This document shows positions 46,454 to 55,359 of a stretch of 64,000 nt of DNA, piece by piece. A program made the position numbers and the translations under genes. The stretch's first letter is position 1. Every line of letters starts with the position of its first letter. Origin of the DNA: Streptomyces chrestomyceticus JCM 4735 (GTDB lineage Bacteria; Actinomycetota; Actinomycetes; Streptomycetales; Streptomycetaceae); assembly GCF_003865135.1 (NCBI RefSeq), contig NZ_BHZC01000001.1, positions 5,394,001 to 5,458,000 on the forward strand, in the 5' to 3' direction. The notes below the pieces were generated by a model that did not search any database, was not told where the DNA came from, and worked only from the letters and a program-made list of their open reading frames with translations.

Positions 46454-47860
46454 CCCGCCCGGCACGTCCGACCCGCCCGGCACGCCCGGCGCGTCCGACC
46501 CGCCTGCCGCGCTTGGCGCTCTCCCTCCGCTGGAAGATCGCGCTCACCGTCACGGCGGTGTGCTGCGCGGTCGCCGCCGTGCTGGGCGTACTGGTCCACA
46601 ACGCCGTCGCCCGCCAAACCGTCGGCCAGGTACGGAAGGAGACCCTCGCCGACCTCGACGACGCGCTGGACCTGTACGAGTACGGCACCTCCCGCGAGGG
46701 CCTCAACTCCGTACTCGACCCGGCGGAACTGCCCGCCCAGCTCCGTACGTTGGTGCACCACGACAGGCGCGGCAGCATGGTAGGCACCTACCACGGGCAG
46801 CGCGTGATGTGGACGGCGGCGCCGGCCGGCGACCAGGTGATGGCGGTCTGGTCCCCGTACGAGAACACCCGCCGCTCCCTGGAGAACCTCGACACGGCCA
46901 TCTTCGGCTCCGCCGTCCTCGCCGCCACCGCCGTCGCCCTCGCCGGACTGTTCCTCGCGCACCGCATCAGCCGCCGGCTGAGCACCACGGCGGCCGTCGC
47001 GCGCCGCATCACCGCGGGGGACCTGGACGCGCGGGTCGGCACCGAGGGGGAGGGGCGGCGGGGCCGGCCGGGAGCGCAGGACGAGGTGGCGGCGGTGGCA
47101 GCGGCGCTGGACTCGGTGGCCGGTTCCCTCCAGGCCCGCCTCCAGGCCGAACAGCGCTTCACCGCCGACGTGGCCCACGAACTGCGCACCCCGCTGACCG
47201 GCATCCTCGCCTCGGCCGAACTGCTGCCCGAGGGCCGCCCCAAGGAGATGATGAACGACCGGCTGCGGGCGCTGCACCGGCTCACCGAGGACCTGCTGGA
47301 GATCTCCCGCCTCGACTCCGGCGCCGAACGCCCCGACCTGGCCGCGTACGAACTGGGCGCACTGGTGCGCGGTGCGGTGCGGGGCACGGGCCTCGACACC
47401 GAGGTGCGCGTCGTGCGGGACGCGGTCGTACGGACGGACCGGCGCCGCCTGGACCGCATCCTGTGCAACCTGGTCCTGAACGCGCACCGGCACGGGGAGC
47501 CGCCGGTGGTGGTGACCGTGGACGTACCGGGTGGGGGTGGGGGCGGGGCGTACGGGGAAGAGCCGCACGTCAAGCCATCACAGGACAGGCCACCGCACGA
47601 CGAAGCCCCCGAAGAGGACCGCCCCCGACCCCCGTCGTGGAAGTACGCGACCACGGCCCCGGCTTCCCGGACGAGTTGCTGCACCACGGCCCGCAGCGCT
47701 TCCGTACCGACGCGCCGGGCCGCGGCAAGGGCCACGGCCTCGGCCTGACCATCGCCGTCGGCCAGGCGTCCGTCCTGGGCATCGAACTGCACTTCACCAA
47801 CGCACCGGACGGCGGCGCCCGAGCCGTCCTCCGCCTTACCCCGCCTCCGCCCCACACCCG
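46450..47860 (+). pseudogene. Sensor histidine kinase, frameshifted in the ATPase domain
   Basis: Two membrane helices (about residues 30-50 and 155-175) flank an outer sensor part; then HAMP, and VAHELRTPLTG with the phosphorylated His near residue 243, and the N-box LVLNAHRHG at about 340. The G-boxes (VEVRDHGPGF and RGKGHGLGLTIA) follow in a different frame, so the ATPase is split. Restoring one base in the C-rich stretch near 47620 joins both parts smoothly. As given, the first frame stops at 47748 and the product lacks the ATP lid. No response regulator is next to it. Confidence 0.75.
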
Positions 47861-50078
47861 CCGGAGTTCCGCCCCCGGCCCCTGCCTCGGTCCCCGTCCC
47901 CGTCCGACCCGTCCGGATCGCCAGGGCGTACACCCGGGTGATCTGGTGCGGGCTGTTGTTGTTGTCCGACACGATGAACAGCGGCAGCCGCCCCTTGTAC
48001 GGGCCGGAGGCCAGCGGCACGGTGCCGAGCGCCATCCCCTCGGCGTTCTCCAGCAACGGGTTCGACTGCGGCTGGGCGGCCGCCGCGCCACCCCGGGGAC
48101 AGGTGACGAGGTCGACCGGCTCCCACTTCTTCGCGAACGCGTCGACCGGCTCCGACTGCAACGACGCCACCCGGGAGACGTCCTTCGCCCGGCTCAGGTC
48201 GGCCCCGAAGACGCGTACCGCGTTGCCCTGGCCCTCCGCGTGGTTGGTCTCCAGCACGAGCAGCCGGTCACCGCCCGTCGCCACCAGCTCCGAGACCCGC
48301 AGCCCCGCCGCCGACTGGTAGGCGAACTGCTTGTCCGGTACGTACGCGCCGCCCGGCGTCCCCTTGAAGCGCTGGATACGCAGCAGGCTTCGGCCGCGCG
48401 CCTTGCCGTCATGGAAGAGCGGCGCCTCCATGCCCGCGTACAGATACCGGCCGTCCGGTGACGCGCCCAGCGCCTCCAGGTTCTCCGGCCCGGCCCACTC
48501 GACCAGGTTGCGCGGCAGCTCGACGCGACCCGTCTCCGCGCCGTCCGACAACCGGAACCTGCGGATTGACGGGCCCGCCTCCGAGGCGACCAGAACGGTC
48601 CGTCCGCCCTTCTCCAGGACGAGCCCCTCGCCGTCGAAGCGTCCGCCGCCGGCGGGGCGGAGGGTACGCAGGTGGACGGCGCGGGCGGCCGGCGGTGCGA
48701 CGCCCGACGTGCCGAGGTCGAGGTCGAAGAGCCGGCCCGGCGCGTTGTCGGCCAGCGCCCACGCCCGGGAGGGGCCGGACAGCGCCAGGCCGGACAGGCC
48801 GTCCACCGGTACGGCGCCCTCGTACTCGACGCCGTTGAGCGCGTCACTGTGGCCGATCAGCGCCACGTCGGCGGAGCAGGCGCCGGAGGCCGGCTCGCCG
48901 TCCCGCGTCTGCCACCACACGGCGGCCGGGACCGCTATCGCCACCACCGCGACGCACAGTACGGAGACCAGCGCCTGCCGCCGGACCTTCCGTGTCTTGA
49001 CGGCTTCTGGAGCGAGGGGTGCGGGGGACTGCGCGGTACCCGGGGCCCCAGGAGGGCCGCCGGCCCTCGCGCCCGCTGTCGAGCCGCCGCTCGAAGCCGG
49101 ACCAGGCTGTCCGGGCTGTCCGGGCCGGCCAGGTCGGCCGGTCTCGCCGGTCTGGCCCGCTTGATCTGCCGGGGGAGCGGGGCGCACAGCCCGGTTCCGT
49201 ACGAACGGCAGCTTCTCGATGCCGTTCTGCGCCTGCTGCTGCGGCAGCGGACGGTTCTTCTCGCGGAGGGCGCGGCGGACCTCCCGGTAGATGACTTCGA
49301 GGCTGAGGTGATCGTGGGGCGGGGGAGCCGTGGCCGTGGTGGTTGCCGTGCTCCCGGGGGCCGGTGTCGGGCCCGGGCCCGGGGCCTGGGCCGTGCCGGG
49401 AACCCCCTCCCGCAACACCCGCAGGAACTCCCCGGTGAAGGCGGTGTGCTCCTCGCCCTCCGGCGCCAGCGCCTCGACGTTCCAGGGCGTCGAGGTGAGC
49501 AGGTACGAGACGCCCTCCAGGCTGTCCATGCCCTCGAACAGCGCCTCACCCAGCCGACTGGACGCCTGCTGCGTGGCCGCCACGGTGGACATGGTGCCGC
49601 CCATCGTCCCGGCGGACATGCCCTTGATCACGCTGCCGCTGTAGCAGCAGTCGAGGATGATGATGCGGCGCTTGGGCGGCGTACGGGTGCCCAGGGCACT
49701 GCGCAGCCAGGTGTACGGGATGCCGCTGTGCACCTTCCCCGGTTCCGTACCGGGCAGCGTGAGGTACAGGCCCTCCTGCCGCGAGTCGAGGAAGCCGTGG
49801 CCCGCGTAGTACACGATCAGGGTGTCCCGCGCGGCCCGTACCGCTTCCTCGATGGGCTTCAACGCCCCCGTGATCGTCCGGGGGTTGGACACGATCCGGC
49901 AGTTCTTCCTGGGCATGCCGCCGATGGTCCGGTCGGTCAGCGCGGCCTTGAGCGCCTTGAGGTTGTTGCGGACCCCGGGCAGCGGCGGCAGATTGGCGTA
50001 CCGGTCGACCCCGATGATCACACAAGCCGACTCCGCCGGATCGAACGCCGTCCCCGCATCTCCCCCGACTCCACCCAT
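46788..50078 (-). CDS. Caspase-like peptidase, membrane helix and phytase/esterase-like propeller
   Basis: Residues 1-240 form a caspase (peptidase C14) domain: catalytic His in YYAGHGF (94) and Cys in LDCCYSG (145). After a Pro/Ala/Gly linker a helix (LVSVLCVAVVAIAVPAAVWW, about 365-385) crosses the membrane, and an outer domain follows with GVEYEGAVPVDGLSGLA and NLEALGASPDGRYLYAG, like the esterase-like phytase propeller. Conserved sequence ends near 47905; the frame then continues without a stop, antisense to the kinase, to 46788, probably through an indel. The ATG lies four bases after the EACC1 stop. Likely a sensor-effector of a conflict system. Confidence 0.7.
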   Translation of the reverse strand: MGGVGGDAGTAFDPAESACVIIGVDRYANLPPLPGVRNNLKALKAALTDRTIGGMPRKNCRIVSNPRTITGALKPIEEAVRAARDTLIVYYAGHGFLDSRQEGLYLTLPGTEPGKVHSGIPYTWLRSALGTRTPPKRRIIILDCCYSGSVIKGMSAGTMGGTMSTVAATQQASSRLGEALFEGMDSLEGVSYLLTSTPWNVEALAPEGEEHTAFTGEFLRVLREGVPGTAQAPGPGPTPAPGSTATTTATAPPPHDHLSLEVIYREVRRALREKNRPLPQQQAQNGIEKLPFVRNRAVRPAPPADQAGQTGETGRPGRPGQPGQPGPASSGGSTAGARAGGPPGAPGTAQSPAPLAPEAVKTRKVRRQALVSVLCVAVVAIAVPAAVWWQTRDGEPASGACSADVALIGHSDALNGVEYEGAVPVDGLSGLALSGPSRAWALADNAPGRLFDLDLGTSGVAPPAARAVHLRTLRPAGGGRFDGEGLVLEKGGRTVLVASEAGPSIRRFRLSDGAETGRVELPRNLVEWAGPENLEALGASPDGRYLYAGMEAPLFHDGKARGRSLLRIQRFKGTPGGAYVPDKQFAYQSAAGLRVSELVATGGDRLLVLETNHAEGQGNAVRVFGADLSRAKDVSRVASLQSEPVDAFAKKWEPVDLVTCPRGGAAAAQPQSNPLLENAEGMALGTVPLASGPYKGRLPLFIVSDNNNSPHQITRVYALAIRTGRTGTGTEAGAGGGTPAGVGRRRGKAEDGSGAAVRCVGEVQFDAQDGRLADGDGQAEAVALAAARRVGTEALRAVVQQLVREAGAVVAYFHDGGRGRSSSGASSCGGLSCDGLTCGSSPYAPPPPPPGTSTVTTTGGSPCRCAFRTRLHRMRSRRRRSVRTTASRTTRTSVSRPVPRTAPRTSAPSSYAARSGRSAPESRREISSRSSVSRCSARSRSFIISLGRPSGSSSAEARMPVSGVRSSWATSAVKRCSAWRRAWREPATESSAAATAATSSCAPGRPRRPSPSVPTRASRSPAVMRRATAAVVLSRRLMRCARNSPARATAVAARTAEPKMAVSRFSRERRVFSYGDQTAITWSPAGAAVHITRCPW

Positions 50079-50082
50079 TCCG

Positions 50083-50514
50083 TCAGCCCCCACCCGTCCC
50101 ACCGTCACGCGCTTCTCCCGTACGCGGTTGTCCCGTACGGGTTTCTCCCTCTGCCTCCAACTGCTCCACCCCCTCCAACTCCTCCAACGCGCGAAGGATG
50201 CTCCGGGCACCGTCCGTGTCCGCCGTGGCGAAACTGACCCGTACGCCATTGCGTTCGATCGTCATCTTGGGGCGCGCCGCATACGCCCTGCGCCAGCCGT
50301 CGATGGCGATGGCGAGGCTGCTCAACTGGAACGCGCTGTCGACGATCAGTTGGACGGCATCGAACCCCAGCCCCATCCTCCCGGGCCTGTTCTCCCTCGC
50401 CCGCAGCGAGACGTCCGCGCTCCGGCCCACGGCGGGGTCGTCCGTCAGCCACTCGCACAACGACCGCAACTCCAGGTCGTTCTCCGCCTCGTCCAGCCTG
50501 ACCTGAATCATCAT
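50083..50514 (-). CDS. EACC1-like (effector-associated constant component) protein
   Basis: 143 residues. The pattern LRSLCEWLTDDPAVGRSADV, GRMGLGFDAVQLIVDSAFQL and MTIERNGVRVSFATAD fits EACC1, a small component found beside caspase and other effectors in bacterial conflict systems (family described by Aravind's group). The match is by eye. It starts MMIQVRLDEAEN and ends in a Gly/Thr-rich tail. The caspase gene follows directly, so the two probably form a co-expressed module. Confidence 0.7.
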   Translation of the reverse strand: MMIQVRLDEAENDLELRSLCEWLTDDPAVGRSADVSLRARENRPGRMGLGFDAVQLIVDSAFQLSSLAIAIDGWRRAYAARPKMTIERNGVRVSFATADTDGARSILRALEELEGVEQLEAEGETRTGQPRTGEARDGGTGGG

Positions 50515-50682
50515 CAGTCCCCCACACTCCGGTCCGGCCTCACATCAACTCTCGCCCCATACCCACCCCCTTCGCGGCAATTCCCGGAACTCCGCGCAAT
50601 CACCCTGGGCGCGTGCGCTTCGGCCAGTCGGCTGTAAGAGAACCGGATGCACGGAGTACGACCGTCTGCCAAGATCCGCCGT

Positions 50683-51255
50683 ATGTCGAACATTTCATCG
50701 ATGACGTACGCCCGTATCGGCGCGATCCTGCACGAGATCGGCATGGTGTCCGAGGCGCAAATGCACCGCACCCTGGCGGAGGCGGCAAACTACGCGTACG
50801 AACCACTGGAAGAGCATTTCGAGGCCGCCTGCGCCCTCGAAGAATTCGGCGTCGCAATCTCGGTGCACGCCGACGACATCGACTCCATCCACTACGACTA
50901 CGCCACCCTGCTGGAAGACGCCGTAGCGGTCGCCGGGGGCAGGGTCGCCATCACCGATGTCCGGATCGTCGAGGGCGAAGGCGACTTCGAGGGCGGCCGC
51001 CTGGACCAACTGGAGTTCGAACGGGACGGCAAGCTCGTGTCCATCCTGGCCGACCACCTCGCGGAGGACTACTTCGACCAGGGCGCCGCCTGCGAGGCCA
51101 TAGCCGAGACCGCCCACGACGACGACCCCCGCACCTGGCGCTGTCTCGACTTCGAACGCCAACCGCACCGCGGCTACGACAGCATCATGGTCCTGGCCAC
51201 CCCCGAACAGGCCCAAGCCTTCCAAACCTGCCTAGCCTTCACCTTCCTCAACTAG
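50683..51255 (+). CDS. Hypothetical protein, acidic, soluble
   Basis: 190 residues. It is acidic (VHADDIDSIHYDYATLLEDA), with no signal peptide and no membrane helix, and ends in FTFLN. It may be beta-alpha in structure; I recognise no family. I prefer the ATG at 50683 (MSNISSMTYARIG) to one twelve codons upstream. It faces EACC1 across 168 bases of lower-GC DNA, so it could share control with that module, though nothing in its sequence shows it. Confidence 0.65.
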   Translation: MSNISSMTYARIGAILHEIGMVSEAQMHRTLAEAANYAYEPLEEHFEAACALEEFGVAISVHADDIDSIHYDYATLLEDAVAVAGGRVAITDVRIVEGEGDFEGGRLDQLEFERDGKLVSILADHLAEDYFDQGAACEAIAETAHDDDPRTWRCLDFERQPHRGYDSIMVLATPEQAQAFQTCLAFTFLN

Positions 51256-51321
51256 CCCCCTCCCCCCTCACGCCACACCGGACCCAGCTCTCCTTGCCCC
51301 CCCCGGGCTCTCAGTCCCCCC

Positions 51322-53316
51322 TCACTCCTCCTCAACCGGCGGCTCCCCGCCCCAGTCCCACTCCTCCTCCGGAACCGGCTCCGACCCGGGCCCCGGCTGC
51401 CGCCCCGCGGCCGGCACCGCCACCTGCTCCGCAGGCTCCGCCGGCGGCACCGTCTCCTCCGACAGCACAGCCAGAATCTGCTCGCCGTACTTCGCGAGCT
51501 TGTTCTCGCCCACGCCGTTCACGGTGCCGAGCTCGCCCAGGCTCGACGGCCGGGCCGTGGCGATCTCCCGCAACGTCGCGTCGTGGAAGATCACGTACGC
51601 CGGTACGCCCTGCTCCTTGGCCGTACGCCCCCGCCAGGCGCGCAGCTCCTCGAACACCGGCACGGCCTCCTCCGGGAGGTCCACCGGCACCGCCCGCCGG
51701 CCCTTGGCCGCCTTCGCGACCTTGGCCTTCACGGCCTTCTCCGGCTCCCGCCGCATCAGCACCTCGCGCTGCCCCCGCAGCACCTCACCGCTCGCCTCGG
51801 TGAGCACCAGTGTGCCGTAGTCGCCCTCCACCGCGAGAAGCCGCTGGGCGAGCAACTGCCGGATGACACCGCGCCATTCGGCCTCCCGCAGATCCTCACC
51901 GATCCCGAAGACGCTCAGTTGGTCGTGATCGAACTGGATGACCTTCGCGGTCTTCCGCCCCATCAGGATGTCGACGATCTGCCCGGCGCCGAACTTCTGC
52001 TTCCGCTCGCGCTGCAGCCGTACCACCGTGGAGAGCAGCTTCTGCGACGGGACCGTGCCGTCCCAGGTCTGCGGCGGTGTCAGGCACGTGTCGCAGTTCC
52101 CGCACGGACTGCTCTCCTGCCCGAAGTAGGCGAGCAGCCGCACCCGCCGGCACTCCACCGTCTCGCAGAGCGCGAGCATCGCGTCGAGGTGCGCCGACAG
52201 CCGCCTGCGGTGGGCGTCGTCCCCGTCCGAACCGTCGATCATCTTCCGCTGCTGGACCACGTCCTGCAGCCCGTACGCCAGCCACGCCGTGGACGGCTGG
52301 CCGTCCCGCCCCGCGCGCCCCGTCTCCTGGTAGTACCCCTCCACCGATTTCGGCAGGTCCAGGTGGGCCACGAACCGTACGTCGGGCTTGTCGATACCCA
52401 TGCCGAACGCGATGGTGGCGACGACCACCACCCCGTCCTCCCGCAGAAAGCGGGCCTGGTGTTCGGCGCGCATCCGGGCGTCCAGCCCCGCGTGATACGG
52501 AAGCGCCGTGATGCCGTTCTGCACCAGGAATTCCGCGGTCTTCTCGACCGATGCCCGGGAAAGGCAGTACACAATTCCCGCGTCACCGGCGTGCTCGGTG
52601 CGCAGCAATTCCAGCAGTTGCTTCTTCGGGTCGCTCTTTGCGGCGATCCGGTACTGAATGTTCGGCCGGTCGAAGCTGGCCACGAAATGCCGGGCGTTCT
52701 CCATCCCGAGCCGCGAGGTGATCTCGCGGTGGGTGGCTTCCGTGGCCGTCGCGGTCAGGGCCATCCTCGGGACCTCGGGCCACCGCTCCCGGAGCATCGA
52801 CAGAGCGAGGTAGTCCGGCCGGAAGTCGTGGCCCCACTGCGCGACACAGTGCGCCTCGTCGATGGCGAACAGCGAGATCTTGCCCCGGTCGAGCAGGTTC
52901 AGCGTCTGCTCCACCCGCAGCCGCTCCGGCGCCAGATACAGCAGGTCCAGCTCCCCGGAGAGGAACTCGGCCTCCACCAGCCGCCGCTCCTCCAGGTCCT
53001 GCGTGGAGTTGAGGAACCCCGCTCGCACGCCCAGCGCCCGCAGCGCGTCGACCTGGTCCTGCATCAACGCGATCAGCGGCGAGACGACCACCCCGACGCC
53101 CGGCCGCACCAGGGCCGGAATCTGGTAGCACAGGGATTTTCCGCCGCCGGTCGGCATCAGTACGACCGCGTCGCCACCCGTTATGACGTGCTCGATGATC
53201 GACTGCTGTTCCCCGCGGAACGCGTCGTACCCGAATACCCGTCGCAGCACGCCTACCGCGTCACTGACGTCGTCCTCGGTTTCCCCGGCACCGGAAGCCA
53301 TCTCCACCTCGCTCAT
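51322..53316 (-). CDS. recQ: ATP-dependent DNA helicase RecQ
   Basis: 664 residues. Helicase motifs are complete: [10 protein letters not shown] (motif 0), MPTGGGKS (Walker A, about residue 54), [17 protein letters not shown] (about 150-166), then [15 protein letters not shown] and [13 protein letters not shown]. The zinc ligands are in the CxxC-containing segment [10 protein letters not shown] (about 385), followed by RQC and a C-terminal HRDC domain ([18 protein letters not shown]). The last 60 residues are an acidic Pro/Glu tail. It unwinds DNA 3' to 5' in recombination and repair. The start is the ATG before SEVEMASG. Confidence 0.95.
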   Translation of the reverse strand: MSEVEMASGAGETEDDVSDAVGVLRRVFGYDAFRGEQQSIIEHVITGGDAVVLMPTGGGKSLCYQIPALVRPGVGVVVSPLIALMQDQVDALRALGVRAGFLNSTQDLEERRLVEAEFLSGELDLLYLAPERLRVEQTLNLLDRGKISLFAIDEAHCVAQWGHDFRPDYLALSMLRERWPEVPRMALTATATEATHREITSRLGMENARHFVASFDRPNIQYRIAAKSDPKKQLLELLRTEHAGDAGIVYCLSRASVEKTAEFLVQNGITALPYHAGLDARMRAEHQARFLREDGVVVVATIAFGMGIDKPDVRFVAHLDLPKSVEGYYQETGRAGRDGQPSTAWLAYGLQDVVQQRKMIDGSDGDDAHRRRLSAHLDAMLALCETVECRRVRLLAYFGQESSPCGNCDTCLTPPQTWDGTVPSQKLLSTVVRLQRERKQKFGAGQIVDILMGRKTAKVIQFDHDQLSVFGIGEDLREAEWRGVIRQLLAQRLLAVEGDYGTLVLTEASGEVLRGQREVLMRREPEKAVKAKVAKAAKGRRAVPVDLPEEAVPVFEELRAWRGRTAKEQGVPAYVIFHDATLREIATARPSSLGELGTVNGVGENKLAKYGEQILAVLSEETVPPAEPAEQVAVPAAGRQPGPGSEPVPEEEWDWGGEPPVEEE

Positions 53317-53408
53317 GCCAGCAGCGTACGAGCAATCCCGCCACCCGCGCTCAGCCCTGTGGATAACTCCGCGCCGGACCACCTCCCTCTGCTACTCCCG
53401 CCCCGAGC

Positions 53409-53451
53409 CCCGTACGAGCCGTATGCGAGCCCCAAACGGGCCTCGTACGGG
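53409..53451. repeat. Inverted repeat in the gap before the DUF4232 gene
   Basis: CCCGTACGAG at 53409-53418 and CTCGTACGGG at 53442-53451 are perfect inverted copies. The gap 53317-53664 between recQ and the next gene is otherwise without visible genes; its right part is C- and A-rich. Confidence 0.45.
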
Positions 53452-53664
53452 CCCACGCGGCCCCGAAACGTCTCACGCCACGCCGCCGTACAACGAAAAC
53501 CGCCGTCCGTCCGTCTCACAGAACAACGAGGAACATCACACATCGCGCCCCGCGAACACGACACCCCACGGCCCCGCCACCGCACCCCACCGCCCCGGCC
53601 CCGGCCCAGGCCCCTCCCTCCCCCTCCCTCCTCCACCAAGACCACCCGCAGGACGGAGACCCAC

Positions 53665-54204
53665 ATGCGCACCACCCCACCTCACCCCACCCACTCCACC
53701 CGCCCCCACGCAGCCAGAACCGCCACAGCCCTCCTCACCACCCTCACAGCCACCCTCGCAACCCTCGCCACCCTCACCCCCACAGCCTCAGCCACCCCCA
53801 CCACCCCCCACTGCCCCGAATCCGCCCTAACGATCAAGGCATCCGTCCCCACCCCCCAACACCCCGACGTCCTGCACATCAGCGCCACCAACCGCACCAC
53901 CAAGCCCTGCGTCATCGGCCGCATCCCGACCGTCACCTTCGGCGATCTCGACGGTGCCGCCGAGCCCGACCCGCCCACCGAGAGTGCCCCGTACCACCTC
54001 GCCCCCGGCTCCACCGCATACGCCACGGTCCACACCGTCACCGGCCGCCCCACCCCGCCCGTCCGTACCGTCGACTTCATCACCGTCGCCGCCGACCCGT
54101 CGCACCACGGCCGCCGCTTCGACGCCACCGCCATCGGCGCCCCGCCCACCGGCATCCGCGTCTGGACCCCGACCACGACCTGGTGGCGCCCGACACCCGC
54201 CTGA
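53665..54204 (+). CDS. DUF4232-type secreted protein
   Basis: 179 residues. A signal peptide (HAARTATALLTTLTATLATL, cut near ASA-T at about residue 44) precedes a mature domain with CPESALTIKASV and ISATNRTTKPCVIGRIPTVTF, the Cys-containing DUF4232 pattern seen in many exported actinobacterial proteins. The two cysteines probably pair. The ATG follows GGAG by six bases. Function is not known for the family. Confidence 0.75.
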   Translation: MRTTPPHPTHSTRPHAARTATALLTTLTATLATLATLTPTASATPTTPHCPESALTIKASVPTPQHPDVLHISATNRTTKPCVIGRIPTVTFGDLDGAAEPDPPTESAPYHLAPGSTAYATVHTVTGRPTPPVRTVDFITVAADPSHHGRRFDATAIGAPPTGIRVWTPTTTWWRPTPA

Positions 54205-54308
54205 CATCAACGCATCAACACGCCAGTCACGCGGTCAAGTGGCCACCATCGAGGGCGGGTTGTACCGAACCGCCCGCCTTCGACCACGCCATCCACCAAA
54301 GTGAGCGC

Positions 54309-54593
54309 ATGAGCCTCACGACCGCCGGCGAACCGCCAGGCCCCGTACGTTTCTTCCTCATGTGCGACCGCCTGGGCTGCGGCGCCCGCGCCGTCCTCGA
54401 CCTGGTCGTCCCCGATCAGCCCCCGGACATCGAGACGGACCTCTTCGGCCACCTCCTGCACAGCGCCAAGGCGGCCGCCCCGCGCATCGCCGACATGGGG
54501 TGGACGTACTACCAGGGCGACGGCTACTGGTGCCCACGCTGCTCGACCCCACGCCCCCAACGCCCCCGAAGAGGCCGCACCCGCTCCTCATGA
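54309..54593 (+). CDS. Small protein with Cys pairs, possible zinc ribbon
   Basis: 94 residues. MCDRLGC near residue 18 and WCPRC near 74 could hold one zinc ion; between them is an aromatic WTYYQGDGYWC stretch. The C-terminus is Arg/Pro-rich. The upstream 104 bases show no clear site. Function unknown. Confidence 0.55.
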   Translation: MSLTTAGEPPGPVRFFLMCDRLGCGARAVLDLVVPDQPPDIETDLFGHLLHSAKAAAPRIADMGWTYYQGDGYWCPRCSTPRPQRPRRGRTRSS

Positions 54594-54728
54594 ACCATGA
54601 CCCGCACCCACGCACAGCTCGCCGCAGCACCCCTCATGAAAGCGGACACCGGCCTGCGGCAGAACGGAGAGCGTGGAAAAGATGTCGCCCGCCGACTCGA
54701 TCGCCGCCGTTGGTGTCCGCTGTGGATG

Positions 54729-54953
54729 TCAGGCAGTTCGAGGCACGATGCTCACCGCGCGGTAGTCGTATCCGTCCTGCTTGAAACCAGGGGCTTCCCA
54801 GGTGAGGTCGACCTGCTGTCCGGCCGACAGAGTGCGGAAGCCGGTCGCCTGGATGTCGGTGAAGTGGCCGAAGCAGCCGCCAGGGGTCTCGGGGGAGTCG
54901 AGAACGCCCCACCCTTGCTCGTCGTCCCACTCACGGACAGTCGCCATCACCAT
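54729..54953 (-). CDS. Cold-shock domain protein
   Basis: 74 residues (72 from the second ATG at 54947). WDDEQGWGVLDSPETPGGCF and FGHFTDI are the RNP1- and RNP2-type motifs of the cold-shock domain, with WDDEQGWG in place of the usual FNxxKGFG. It binds single-stranded nucleic acid. It is divergent in sequence from the classical SC proteins. It lies downstream of the tRNA terminator on the same strand. Confidence 0.82.
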   Translation of the reverse strand: MVMATVREWDDEQGWGVLDSPETPGGCFGHFTDIQATGFRTLSAGQQVDLTWEAPGFKQDGYDYRAVSIVPRTA

Positions 54954-54991
54954 GGACGGAACCTTACGGCTTCCGCTGTGCAGACGCGTCC

Positions 54992-55019
54992 GGCCCCGGA
55001 GCTTGATCGCTCCGGGGCC
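54992..55019 (-). terminator. Terminator downstream of tRNA-Arg
   Basis: Perfect 11-bp stem GGCCCCGGAGC / GCTCCGGGGCC with a six-base loop, 11 bases beyond the tRNA 3' end on its strand. Confidence 0.8.
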
Positions 55020-55029
55020 TTCGCACTGG

Positions 55030-55102
55030 TGCCCCCGGCAGGATTCGAACCTGCGACACCCGCTTTAGGAGAGCGGTGCTCTATCCCCTGAGCTACGGAG
55101 GC
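55030..55102 (-). tRNA. tRNA-Arg (anticodon CCT)
   Basis: 73 bases that fold as a normal cloverleaf on the minus strand: acceptor GCCTCCG with CGGGGGC, D arm GCTC/GAGC, anticodon stem CCGCT/AGCGG with the loop CTCCTAA, T arm GCAGG-TTCGAAT-CCTGC. The CCT anticodon reads AGG, a rare codon in this GC-rich genome. CCA is not fully encoded. A terminator hairpin follows 11 bases on. Confidence 0.95.
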
Positions 55103-55224
55103 GGGGCGTGGTCGGCGCCTGGTGGGCGCGCGGCCGGGCTGCTGGTGGGCAGCTTTGGACAGGGTAGCGGATGGGGGGTGGGTGGTGGGGAGGGGCGGGG
55201 GTCGGGGAGGTAGGCGGCCGCAGG

Positions 55225-55291
55225 CCCAGGTGGGCGGCGCCCACGCCCCAGATAGGCGGCGCCCGCGCCCCAGGTAGGCGGCGCCCACCGC
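55225..55291. repeat. 22-bp tandem repeat, three copies
   Basis: Units at 55225, 55247 and 55269 follow CCCAGGTAGGCGGCGCCCACGC; each holds the palindrome-like GGCGGCGCC. The last unit forms the left arm of the terminator hairpin at 55280. Confidence 0.7.
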
Positions 55292-55314
55292 CCCGGGTGG
55301 GGGCGGTGGGCGCC
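55280..55314 (-). terminator. Terminator of the carbonic anhydrase/SulP operon
   Basis: Perfect 15-bp stem GGCGCCCACCGCCCC and GGGGCGGTGGGCGCC with a five-base loop, 45 bases after the SulP stop. Confidence 0.8.
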
Positions 55315-55359
55315 ATTGGGGACGTCAGGGCCGGCTGTCGGGCCAGCGCAGCCGACCGG

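Noticed and set aside
53560..53640. C-rich stretch before the DUF4232 gene as coding
   Set aside because: Pro/Arg-only translations in all frames and a good ribosome site just before 53665 argue for a leader region.
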